DNA from: Tulasnella sp. 424
Lineage: Eukaryota; Basidiomycota; Agaricomycetes; Cantharellales; Tulasnellaceae
Assembly: GCA_019633425.1 (NCBI GenBank)
Contig: WSUB01000015.1
Coordinates: forward strand, 310,001 to 374,000
DNA: 64,000 bases
Direction of reading: 5' to 3'
Each line of letters starts with the position of its first letter. Position 1 is the first letter of the stretch. Below are positions 9,968 through 20,849 of the stretch, piece after piece. The position numbers and the translations under genes were made by a program. The notes under the pieces were generated by a model. The model saw only the letters and a list, made by a program, of their open reading frames with translations. It made no database searches and was not told where the DNA came from.

Positions 9968-11253
9968 GGGTGCGCCCTGCGACTAAACAAATCCATCTTG
10001 TACTCTAATTTATCGGCACTTGAAGGGCAGGGACATGATATTCTCTCCGTCCTTTTCTTCAGGAGAGTCCGACATCGATGACGCTAAAAACATCCGGTCG
10101 TCCACCTGGGCCGCGGGTCCAAAACTGAATACTTTGCGATGACCTTGAGTCACTCCCGAATGAATAGCCGGTCCTTCCGACTCCTTCGCTTAATATGTGA
10201 AACCGACTCGCGGCAGGATACTCAGGATGACGTGGCCCGTCCCTCTCTTACCACCACCCTTCAAGCGTCCAGCAAGTTGATACCTTACTCGGCACCATCG
10301 AAGTGGTGCGGCGGTGTGCCCAGTATTTCTCGGTCAGTCCTAATGAACCAACTGGTGATAACAATGTTCTCTAATCCCCCCCTCCAGCTCGTTTGACAGG
10401 CTACACTTAGGAACGAACGATGCTCCCTCCGAGTTTGATACGACCGAGGGGCCCGGCGTGTCACTCTTGAAGCCGTGTAGAAGAGACGTTTGGTCCGGGT
10501 TCCGCCCTCGGGTAGCCGGCGATCTAGTAAAGTCTCCGCGCAAGCTGGGTTTCCTGGCTCGTGTTCGCTGCCGGGATTTGACGAAGCTGTCGCTTTGTCT
10601 TGTACGTGTCCCGACGCTCGAATCATGCTCGAGTTTTTCCCTCAGTGTCAAGACACAGCGAAGGAAAGCAGAAGCTTCTCCTTTCCTTCCCCGTGTCTTG
10701 ACACTGTTTTCTTAACATAGTCTCTTCTTTTCTTCGCTGCGTCTTGACGCTGTTTTTTTGGGGCTCCAAGTCGCTCTGCGGGCCTCCACGTGGCGAGCCC
10801 TGGTAACACTCTTTCCCGTCCCAGAGCGGGAAAGGTGGCTAGACCGCAGGCGCACCTGTAATTTACGCTCGGGAATAATACATCTTTGCCATTCTGTTCG
10901 ACCGAAGGCGCCTTATCCAGCTGCTGAGATTTCCTTAGACCCTCTAAATTAAGCTGTGTGGTCCTTAGCTCCGGTTTGGGGTTCCCCATGTGTCTCAACA
11001 ACTCCAGGTGCGACGTCGACTTTCACACAAGTAACGCAAGGGCTACGAGTAAATAACGGGGCCGACAGCTTAAGCCACATGCCTAGCACGGTACCCTCGC
11101 CAAGCAGCCTCGTCACATCCCTTGGGTCGATCTGTTTACGGCGTACGGGGTCGAGATTTCCGCCAACCTCCTTGTGTCCAAAAACAATGCAGCCGAGAAG
11201 GTACCTGATCCGCCACGCCTTCCGTCCTGCCGAGCCCAGGGAGTGATAATGGT
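9968..11253. repeat. unclassified dispersed repeat, copy C
   Basis: Near full-length partner of copy A, ending at the same TGGTGGGTTCT. Unlike A it has a single copy of the ~130-bp internal unit (10058-10195). Beyond its end is unrelated sequence with an A11 run at about 11319. No coding capacity recognised. Confidence 0.7.
10643..10706. repeat. 64-nt palindrome (copy C)
   Basis: Arms as in copy A, with one further mismatch (CCCCGTGTC instead of CCCTGTGTC) in the right arm. Confidence 0.9.
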
Positions 11254-11478
11254 GGGTTCTATCCACTATAGTAACAGTGTGATGTGCCCCGTATGGGATA
11301 TAAAGCTGATAAGGTAGTAAAAAAAAAAAGCAAAGAAAGTTAATTTGCTCACATGATTGTTTCCGCATCTAACTTCGAGCGCTTCAGGGCCTACCCATGG
11401 GAAGCGTGACCAAAACAGTCAGCCCCACTTGCAACCAAACACCCAGATCGTCCAAAGACGCCTTCCATAACAAGTATC

Positions 11479-13787
11479 ATGTCTATACCGTCGTCCTCCG
11501 CTCAGGCCGTCCAGGTTCTCTCTCGCCAACACTCGACTATTTCTGGTCCGACCGTGACGTCCACGACGGCTACATGCGCTGCGCCCGCTGCGTTCACCAA
11601 TCTCCCGCCAGCCGTCATCGCACGACTCCTCCTTTATGTGGAACTTAGAGATATACTCAATATCAGACAGGTTCGACTCCACCTTCGTATTGCGTCGCGC
11701 ATGCAGCTGATCCTTCGTTCCACAGACCTGTAAACACCTCCTTGCGTAGACCAAAAACCTTGAAGCGTGGATCGGAATTGCGAAAAGGCTCATAAAGGAG
11801 AAAGGCATAGTTTGGCCTTCCTGGGCCCTTCCATTGACTGCCATGCCCGCCAGTACCATCGAAGACTTGGTAGTTCGAGCAGACCGTCTCTCGTCGTTGG
11901 TGAATTCGCATGGCTCGGAGGTAGAGGAGCGAAAATCGTTTGAGGCGGTTATCCAAAGGCCTTGGGATTCGCCTATTTGGCTAGACCTAGTCCGTGGACG
12001 ATGGTTGCTCTTGCAGTCGGCGGAGTTCACCGTGGAGTTATGGGATCTAGACGCCGCCGAGTACGCTCACCCGATAGCGACATACATAGGGCTCGAGGGA
12101 GCGATTAATGGTGTGGTGCATGTAGAGGGGATCAATGGCTTCGAAATCGATTTGTCTACCACGTGAGTGCCCGTTACTTGGCTATCGTACTCGGCACTAA
12201 CTATCTGGCTGGCCCTCATCTGCTCAGACCGTTTCAGGTGTACAAGTTTGCTCCAGACCTTCCGTACAGGTGTGAAGTGCGAGCTGTCAAACCTACTCTT
12301 ACGCTCCTTGATTCGTTCCAAGGTTATTCGTCAGTGAAGACAAGGCGCGGGGAGCTCGTAGCCTTTGCAGAATCGGCTGGAGACCGACTGCGCGCATGTA
12401 TTATGGACGAGACAACTCGATCCAATGCCGAACTTTCCTTTGGAAGCGAGTTGACGAAGGTTTTTCCTAGTCTCCGAAGCTTGCGGATATCGTCACTGAA
12501 CCGATCCACGTGTAGAGTCAAAGGACTTTCGACATTCAGATGCAAGATGACGTCGTTTTTGTCGCCAGGCATCGAAATTTAGAGCTCTACCTCACCCGCG
12601 ATATCAAGCGGGCGTTGAGCACCGGGGGCACGATAGGTCGCCCAATAACTCCTTTTCAGTCCTTCAGCTATCCGAACATCTCCCTTATCCACGATCCCCA
12701 ATTTCACTCGACAATTCCCGTCTATTTTGATGCACCGAGAGGATCAGTCGCGCTGGCCCACTTTTTTGATGACGATTGGCAAGCAATCCTTGTAACTCCA
12801 CGAACCGACTCCCCCGACCCGACCCAGCGAGGATACAAAATTGACAACGTCTTCGCCATTGGGTCCGGAATAGATCCCATATACGGAATCCGCAGTGGAG
12901 AGAACGGCTACCGCTTAGCCATGCTGTGCCGCGGTCGTCTTACCCTGCACTATGGGCGGCCTTGGGATACACGAGAGGTCCCGTCTAGCGGCGAGCGTTA
13001 TCTCACCAAGGCCATGGAGCGAGCCATAGACACAAGTCACACGCTGGTTTCTTGGAAGATTCCCGACCTCGAAGTTGACCTGCCTCGACCGGGTTGCTTG
13101 GCTATTGATGAGGCTGTAGGCATTTGCGTAGCAGCCATGGGTTCTGGACGTATCTGGATCGGAGACGCTGTTCCTCGAGTAAAACCGAAGCGAGTCGACG
13201 TTGCTCCGCTACCCAACAAGACGGTACGTTCCGAGATCCAAATCTTTCCTTTCATAGACCCTTGCTTACTTTTGCATGACTTGAAGCCTCACCCCGATCC
13301 TCGATGGCCCGAGCTCCCTCTTTCATATTACTGGGACAAGTTCTATTCAGGACCGTTATCCAAGTCAGACCCAATCGACGAGGTTGCCCCCGGGTGGTCA
13401 ACAGCCGTTGATCATTACTGGCCCTGGCGCAATAATCCTCAAGCATATGGGGGCATTCTGTGGTTCGCGGAGAATATTATGGGCCTCCCCGGACCGGCAA
13501 GAAGCCTCTTATTCTCAACAAACGCGCTCTTCGAATCGAAAGAAGACATAATGGGTGTGCAAGAGTATGCGGAAATTGGAGGCAGGCTCTTCTGGATCCT
13601 CACCAATGACGATTTGGTGGAGGTCAAGGGCCTTGTTGACGGAACTACGATCAACGATGTTATTACCAAACTACTTCAGCGGCGTACACGCGGTATCGCA
13701 GTCAAGGAGGAATTCATATCAGACTACATGCCGATTGAGCAGCACCAAATCTGGTACCAGTTGTTCAAATGTTCCCAGAAGACGTAA
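11479..13787 (+). CDS. F-box-type protein, four exons, with an in-frame TAG next to the first intron
   Basis: Exons 11479-11670, 11726 (or 11750)-12162, 12228-12459 and 12540-13787 keep frame. The N-terminus is an F-box (FTNLPPAVIARLLLYVELRDILNIRQ), and the first intron sits exactly where it does in the paralog at 2023. Using the acceptor at 11725 gives TCKHLLA then a TAG stop at 11747-11749. Using that TAG as acceptor (exon from 11750) skips eight codons and gives a 694-aa open product that lacks the TC(K/R)H end of the F-box. The remainder (DIKRALSTGG, VALAHFFDDDWQAILVTP, WTILTND-like segments) matches the C-terminal region of its family. Probable SCF substrate receptor; it may be impaired or a pseudogene. 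Confidence 0.65.
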
Positions 13788-14166
13788 TAGAGGCTTGGTC
13801 AGTAGTGTTTTTGTGCCACCAAGTAACATTCCTTTGTCCCCCCCCCCCCCGATTTCGCCATACTACAACCTTGTTCTCCTTATTTTCTTGATATCCAATT
13901 CTATACTTGTGACAACTATGCGATGTACTTATCCTGCGGCTCGTAATCTTCAAGCGGGGTATCAGCTCCTCGCCCATCTCGGGATCGCCATAGCCGAGCC
14001 TCACTTGCGACCCGTTTTAGCACGCACGAGCCAAAATTCGTAGCGATGGTTTCTTACCGAAGGTTGCGTTTCGCGCAACTAGACGATACCGGTCCACCCG
14101 ACAAATTGGCAAGGGAGGAGACACTCTATTTATTCGACTTCCTATACTCCGAAGCATCATACCAAA
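13788..14166. other. intergenic, no gene seen
   Basis: Contains a C-run at 13839-13850 and AT-rich spacer between the F-box gene and the inverted F-box pseudogene. Nothing else is supported. Confidence 0.35.
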
Positions 14167-14640
14167 TTAAATGCTAGTCGAGCGCCATATAATTAGACAC
14201 CCATTGCTCTTACGCACGAGACGTTCGTTAAAACGCCCCCTTTTCAAACACTGAATAATGTCGGCGAGTGGTGTTCCGTCGACGAGTCCTTCGACTTCAT
14301 TGAAGTTCAAACAGGTCCCGAAAGTATTTGGCGAGGAACATCGTCCCATCGACAGTCAATAAACTCCGCTGAACCATTCGTCCTGGGAGGGTAATCGTGT
14401 TGAAAAGAGAACCTTCCTAGTAGGTCCGGACAAACCAATAACATTCTCAACAAACTACTGAATCCCACCCGGTCGGCTGCGCCAAAGGGATGTAGTGGTC
14501 GACGGCGGTAGGCCAGCCAGGGACAATCTCTTCTCGGGGATCAGACTCGGAAAGAGGGCCATTGTAGATCTTCTCCCAGAAGTAAAAGGATGGGAGTTCG
14601 GGCCACCTGGGATCTGGATGGAACTATTAAGCCACATCAG
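14167..14640 (-). pseudogene. F-box family C-terminal pseudogene
   Basis: Read on the minus strand, three frames in succession match the C-terminal part of the 11479-13787 protein. HPDPRWPEL, then EIVPGWPTAVDHY, pair with HPDPRWPEL and EVAPGWSTAVDHY. ENVIGLSGP pairs with ENIMGLPGP. NEVEGLVDGTPLADII pairs with DLVEVKGLVDGTTINDVI. Stops and at least two frame changes separate the blocks, so it cannot be expressed as one protein. It lies inverted just downstream of its intact relative. Confidence 0.8.
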
Positions 14641-14699
14641 GATTTGCTCGTTTGGTAAGGTTTCGATCATACCATTGGTTTCTGGAGATATTTTCGAAG

Positions 14700-15010
14700 G
14701 AAAGAGAAGCGCGGCTGTCAACAAGGTATGCCACCTTCTCCACCTTTATTCGTGTCTTCGACAGCTTCGGATTCTTGGGGACGAGTATGACACCTCTCGT
14801 GAGCAGGGTGTCGACTTGGCGGCGAAAGTCGTGAACGGTGTTGGAGCTGCTGCCATCGAGCTCGCTGGACGTCGTGGCACGCTTCTATGACTCCTTAGGC
14901 TACGGCGGATGATTTGCTGCTCAAGAGAGGAGGAAGGGGAAGGGGTTTTCCACAGCAAAGAGACACCTGAACACGAATGGACTTTTCAGCTGCCTAGGGG
15001 TCAGTTATGT
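14700..15010 (-). pseudogene. duplicate of the 5' end of the 227-aa gene, start codons lost
   Basis: About 300 bases closely match 7090-7390 (first exon plus upstream region). The ATG is now AAG, a TAG follows three codons later, and the second in-frame ATG is ACG. Toward lower coordinates the match stops near 14700 and the F-box pseudogene begins, so the locus is a chimera. At 15040-15150 come short matches to the start and middle of the dispersed repeat, as at the original locus but with an internal deletion. Confidence 0.8.
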
Positions 15011-15590
15011 AATCAGTTGATTGTCAAACCCGACAGGTACTTGGGTGCACCTCGCGACCAAACAAATCTATCTTGCCCTCTGATCACTAGTTTAAGTCTC
15101 CGCGCAAGCTAAGTTTCCTGGTTTGCGTTCTCCGCTGGCTGGCTACTATCGCGAATAGCCCCCCGGGTACCGTCCTCGGCTGTGATGACATAGGACGCGA
15201 TCTCTTCGGGTGCTAATCTCAATGAAGAATCCATTGTAGTAATACTACCCAAGTCTTTTAAACAACGGAATAACTCTATTGTCCTTGTGACGCTCCGTTT
15301 GATTTCTCCGAATGTTTTGGCACCGACTGATGCCTTGTCGCTCACCCAACCCAGGCTTATTCCTTGGCCTGATTCCGTAGCCTCGTTGAAAATGTCCCTC
15401 CCGCCTATGTAGTTCGGTGTGCTCCAGGCTGACGGCCTCCCCCTGGCTTGGTGTACTTTGTTGGTCCGTCCCGTCGACCCCCGGGCCCATTTGCTGAGAA
15501 GTCACCTCGGTTGGAGCTAGATGTCGACACCGATCTGCTTTGAGGGAACCCTCTAACGGTACGATTGCCTGCTTTGAGTAGGAGTATTGC
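15011..15590. repeat. deleted repeat remnant and intergenic spacer
   Basis: 15050-15085 matches the start of the dispersed repeat and 15093-15130 (AAGTCTCCGCGCAAGCT) matches its middle, joined by a deletion. The rest has no recognised content and lies just past the stop of the kinase-TPR gene. Confidence 0.55.
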
Positions 15591-18500
15591 CTAAATCGGT
15601 CTCTTGCCGTTCGTCGTTGTCCAAGTGCTTGGAGCCTCCTTTTTCTCTGTTTTGGCCTGGCGGATTTTTGCTCGGTGTCTTCGGCTCAGGGCCTGCAGCG
15701 CCTCCTGGTGCGTCTGAGTAATGCCTGCGCAAAGAGGGGGGAATGGGGAGAAATCAAGAATTTTTGAGTTTTGCTGGTTATGGTAGTTCGCGATCGGGGC
15801 TAGGAGCAGTGAGTCTGGCCGCCAGGCCCTTCGAAAGGCTTGACCCAGCCCGCGCAAGCTTCCCGGGGTTCTGTTGATGCGGGCGAGATTGTCGTCGAAT
15901 TCGTAAAGGTTTAGGAGGATCTCGGAGTAGAGCTTGACGGAGTCGCTGTGCTTTATTCGAAGCAGATGCGCTTTAGCGAGACTTGACAGAGCGTCGACTC
16001 GGCCTCGCCTGTCGCCGATGTCGTTACGGATTTGCAGGACCTCGGAGTAGAGCGCGACAGCCTCGGTGTACTCGCCTCGAAGCCGATGCACCCTGGCGAG
16101 ACTTGACAAAGCGGAAGCGTTGTCGACGTCGGGACGGATTTTAAGGGCCTCGCTGTACTGCTTTCGAAGCCGATGCACTTCAAAGAGACCTGACAGAGTG
16201 CAAGCTTGGCCGATTTCGTTGCGAATGTTGGTATAGATTTGCAGGGCCTCAGAGTAGAGCTTGATGGACTCGCTGTACTCGTTTCGAGGCAGGTGCACTT
16301 GAGCGAGACTTGATAGAGCGGAGGCTTTGCGGAGAGTGTCGTCGACGTCGGGACGGATTTGGAGGGCCTCAGAGTAGAGCTTGATGGCCTCGCTGTACTC
16401 ATTTTGAAGCAGGCGCACTTGGGCGAGACTTGACAGAGCGAAGGCTCTGCCTTGCCTGTCACCGGTGTCGCTAAAGATTTGCAGGACCTCGGAGTAGAGC
16501 GCGAAAGCCTCCGGGTACTCGTCTCGAACCCGATGTACCTTGGCGAGAATTGACAGCGCGGAGGCTTTGCGGAGATTGTTGTCGACATCGGGACGGATTT
16601 TGAGGGCCTCGCTGTACTGCTTTCGAAGCCGATGCACTTCAAAGAGACTTGACAGAGTGCAGGTTTGGCCGGGTTGGTCGCCAATGTCGGTATAGATTTG
16701 CAGGGCCTCAGAGTAGAGCTTAATGGCCTCGCTATACTCGTTTCGAAGCAGATGCACTTGAGCGAGACTTGACAGAGCGTCGACTCGGCCTCGCCTGTCG
16801 CCGATGTCGTTACGGATTTGGAGGGCCTCGGAGTTGAGCTTGGTGGCCTTGCTGTACTCCTTTCGAAGCAGATGCACTTGAGCGAGACTTGACAGAGCGT
16901 CGACTCGGCCTCGCCTGTCGCCGATGTCGTTACTGATTTGCAGGACCTCGGAGTAGAGCTTGATTGCCTCGGAGTACTCTTTTCGAAGCCGATGCACCTT
17001 GGCGAGACCCGACAGAGCGGAGGCTCTGCCTCTCTTGTCACCGATGTCGTTACGGATCTGCAGGTCCTCGGAGTAGAGCGCAATAGCCTTGGTGTACTCG
17101 TTTCGAAACCGATGCACCTCGGCGAGACCCCACAGAGCGGAGGCTCTGCCTGCCATGTCTCCGGTGTTGGTACAGCTTTTCAGGGCCTCGGAGTATAGCT
17201 TGGTGGCCTCGCTGTACTCCTTTCGAAGCAGATGCACTTGAGCGAGACTTGATAGAGCGTCGACCTGGCCTCGCCTGTCGCCGATGTCGTTACGGATTTG
17301 CAGGACCTCGGAATAGAGCTTGATAGCCTCGGTGTACTCGCTTCGAAACCGATGGACCTCGGCGAGACCCCACAGAGCGGAGGCTCTACCTGCCCTGTCT
17401 CCGGTGTCGGTACGGATTTGCAGCACCTCGGAGTAGAGTTTGATGGCGTCGTTGTACTCACTTCGAACCAGACGCAGCTCAGCGAGACAGTGCAGAGCGT
17501 CGGCTTTGCCTCCCCTATCGCCGATCCTGGTATAGATTTGATCAGCCCCGGTGAAGCAGTTCGAAGCCATCTCAGTGTCACTGGACTTCCGCCCTCTCCC
17601 TCCCCACTGCATCAGAACTCTAGAATCATATGTGTTGGGAGACGTTGGATCTGTCATGTGGAATATCCCTGGAACGACCCTCGGCTATATCATAATGGGT
17701 TAATTACATCTCACGAACTAGAAACAGCATCACTCGCCATATCACTGACGGCATGTAGGTAGTCCTTAGCCGTCGGTCTCTCGCTGGGATTGCTGTTCCA
17801 GCACCTGGTCATAAGGGAGCAAAGGTTCTGAAAAAATGCCACACGAGCATGCTCATCGATGGATGGAAGATCTCCATTGATGACGCGTTCGATAACAGCG
17901 GCGTCCGCCGGGACATCTTGAAACGGGATGGAATTGGTCAGAACCTTTTTCAGAGCCAATTTATGAGCCTCCGATACCCGTCAAATTCGCATTCAGAGAT
18001 TTACCTCATAACCTATCCATCCCAATGCCCATATATCACTCCACCGACTTATTTGATCATCATTTAGCAGCTCTGGAGCAGCCCAGCGAAGGGTGTATAT
18101 ATTCCCCGTAAGGGTTATGGTTTTGGTGAGGGTGGAGAACTTTGCTTGGACCGACTGCTGTTGGTTTTGGACTAGCCCCGGTTGTCTGTTGGGATCGGGC
18201 TCTGTGAGGTGACGAGCAGAGCCAAAGTCGGTAATCATTGCGACGTGCTCCGAGTTTACTAATACATTGAACTGCATTGTTGAGGACTAAGTTTTGTCAA
18301 GGGTATTATCATCGCATGTCTGGAGCTTACCGACTTGAGGTCGCCGTGGCATATGGGTGGCTGTCGGCTATGAAGGTATTCCAACCCTACTGCCACGTCG
18401 TTGATCTGGAGTACAGATTCTCAGAGTCGGTTCAACGAGGAGTCTTTTTGGCCTTACCAACGAGATCCGCTCTGGAATCGCCCAATCTCGAGAAGCGACA

Positions 18501-19135
18501 AAATCCTTCAAATTTCCATTCTGTGCCCAAGGGAATACCAGCCAGATTATATCTTTGGATAGGTCTTCCACAAACCCTTCGAGCTCCACGACGTTCGGAT
18601 GAGAAAGTTCAACTAGGAATTCGGTTTCCCTGAGTGCCAACTGCAATAGTTTAGCTCCTGTTGAAAGCTTTACGGAAGTAAACGGAGCATGCTTACTCCA
18701 AGTGTTCGCTCTAGATTTGTATTATCTCCTGTCCTCGACTTCTTTACTGCTACGAACTTTCAAATCGGGATTCGGAATCCGCTCAACGCTTATTTTAAAG
18801 ACGCAGATAAATCAATCGCGACCGACCTTTCCCCACCAAAGTTCGTCACTGTCAGACTTGTGCTCCTGCTTGTTATCCTTCTCTTCATCACCAAGCTCCC
18901 CTTCGTCGTCTCGCCGCTGATACGTAGCCCCTCGAATATCATCGGACTCAGAGGATTGACGGCATAATTGCATGACTTCGCTCGAGTTGTAGTATTTGCC
19001 CCAGAACCATCTGTAGCCGATACTGTCAAGCAGAAAAGCTTTCGATACCGTCGCATGCCCTCCATGAAACTCGCGGGCGCCTTCGGGAGATTTAATCGAG
19101 GACGAACGAATTCGCCATTTCTCGAGCTTCTCCAT
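15591..19135 (-). CDS. protein kinase with C-terminal tetratricopeptide repeats
   Basis: The minus-strand model begins near ATG 19135 (MEKLEKWRIRSS). It has a glycine-loop-like GGHATVSKA, a long acidic insert, the ATP lysine in FVAVKKS (about 18750), the alpha-C/beta-4 block ALRETEFLVELSHPNV, a catalytic loop CHGDLKS|FNVLVN across an intron (about 18330-18290), ITDFGSARHL, the APE motif WAAPELL and DIWALGW, and ends its lobe with CWNSNPSERPTAKDYL. After a short linker a 688-aa frame (17657-15591) gives about 15 units of the type SEAIKLYSEALQIRNDIGD…ALSSLAQVH, i.e. TPR-like repeats of 40 aa. Kinase-TPR proteins are a known architecture in Rhizoctonia-type genomes; the role is unknown, perhaps signalling or non-self sensing. 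The exon joins at the N-terminus and at ~17700 are not fully resolved, so two adjacent genes cannot be excluded. Confidence 0.7.
15960..17560. repeat. 120-bp tandem repeats encoding the TPR array
   Basis: Successive 120-nt units such as 16741-16860 and 16861-16980 are nearly identical at the nucleotide level. Two units (near 16130-16165 and 16590-16630) are shortened in the same way, indicating duplication of a multi-unit block. Confidence 0.8.
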
Positions 19136-20164
19136 TCTCGCCCTCTACAAACGATTTGTTTCGGTGAGTCGTTAGAATTAAACTTCGAAAATTCGGACGC
19201 GACGCACCAACTTGTCGCTCAGCTTGAATCCACTGCCAGAACTATTTAGGTCGGATAGGGCCGAACGAGGGATGTCGGCAGGGTCCCTTCGGTCTTCCAT
19301 CAAGTGCTTAGCGGAGAGTGATACTCTGGGTCGATGATCAGCTGGGAGTGTCGAGCCCGGAGGGTAGGAGGAAGCAAGAGAAGAGGTTTCACGGAGGAGG
19401 AGGAGGAGGAGGAGGAGGTGAATCAGTGAGGTTTTAAGAGGTCCTCAAGGCATCGCTACCTCGTAGTTTGCCTCGAGAGGAAGGGTTGGGTGGGGTGGGG
19501 TTGGTTGCCGGCCCTGGACTCGTTCCAGAGTTCGCGATCGAGTTTTCCGTGTAATTTTTTTCTTGCAAGTCTGGACGACGAAGTTGAGGGCTTCATGCTT
19601 GAAAGAAATATCTCAAACAATCCGGTGGGGCACTATAAAGCGATTCGCGGCACCAAGTTTCTCAGGTTGGATTCGGACGCAAGGGCTTGTGATGGCGGGG
19701 TTTGTTACGCGTCACACGGTGGACCCGTCGGACATATCCAGGAGTTCGATGGCACTGCGAGTAAACTTGGGTCTACGGGGTTACTGCAGTCCTCCACTAG
19801 GTAGCAAATTTGCCGCGCTGCGATACCACTCGCGTCGGGGGTAGGGGGGAATTGCTCAGAGTTTCCTTTCGGATCTGGAGCCTTGCTTCATTTGCACCAC
19901 AGCGGGTTCGCGAAACGACCTCTTAATACTTCCTAAAACGACACACGACCTTCTCGCCACAACCATCCCACTTGCATTTCGCTGATCAAGCTAGAGAGAG
20001 GAGGCCGATGCTCACTGGCCAGTGTTCAGCAAGTCGTGGCGAGGGGTACCTCCTCAATCAAAATGCAAGTAGATCTCTCGATTAGGGAATCTACGAGAAC
20101 ACATCTAAATTCCAGCTATTCATTGGGGAATAAACTAGCGTGAGCTGGGGCTGTCTTCCGGGTT
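19136..20164. other. intergenic, promoter side of kinase-TPR gene
   Basis: Contains a (GGA)n microsatellite at about 19395-19422. No gene with credible splice sites is seen on either strand. Confidence 0.35.
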
Positions 20165-20350
20165 CAGATATGGCGATCGCGGAAGTTAACACCGCAGGCG
20201 AACGACCGGATCAGAGCGGTTGAGTGCTTGGCTACGGCATTTGCGCCGGAACGTTGCAGCGCCTTTTTTTGGATTGTAAGGCTAAAGTGACGAGATCGGG
20301 GTGGGCACCAGAGACTCCTGTTGTGCGACCTCATTGTCGGCGGACGGTAG
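20165..20350 (-). pseudogene. inverted decayed fragment of ATG17 exon 1
   Basis: The reverse complement matches the ATG17 5' coding region (GAGGTCGCACAACAGGAG, then TCGTCACTTTAG, then AATGCCGTAGCCAAGCA) with indels. It continues into the same non-ATG17 flank as the fragment at 8838-9025. It lies ~500 bases upstream of the intact gene in opposite orientation. A (CG)n run follows at 20383-20396. Confidence 0.75.
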
Positions 20351-20849
20351 ACGGATCGTCCGTGGTTGAAAATATTCACTTCGCGCGCGCGCGCCTCACC
20401 ATGTCACCTTCCCATATCCCCCGCGACAAATGGCTTTACACTGCAACCCCGGCCGCGCGTGGAAGCCAGCGGAACGGGCCACCGCTGGAAAACGGATGGA
20501 GACCAGTGGAATCCACCGGGCGGGCCCCGCCTGGAAACCGGTGATCACCCCTCTGGAATCCAGCCCCTCGCGCCACCTCAGCGGTGGGCATGAAGTACGG
20601 ACCTGGTACCATACACACGCAGGGGGCACAGATCACTTCTAAGCCATAAATGCACCCCGGCCGTAGTAGCACAAAATTTCAATTAGTAGCGACAATACAG
20701 TGACCGAACACTTGCTATTACTATAGTAGATACATGGATGCGATAGTAGATAATCATAATGCGCAGTAGCTACAGAATGGAGAAAGATTATATGGCTGCC
20801 GGTGTGAGGTCATCCATATCGTCGTCCTCTTCTAGCGCTACCGCAGGAC
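20351..20849. other. upstream region of ATG17
   Basis: A GC-rich part (20400-20640) is followed by an AT-rich part with the repeated trinucleotide-like motif (A/T)AGTAG (20680-20780). No gene recognised. Confidence 0.35.

Noticed and set aside
15953..17083. 376-aa minus-strand frame inside the TPR array
   Set aside because: Alternate-frame reading of the 120-bp tandem repeats; the TPR frame has the periodic consensus.
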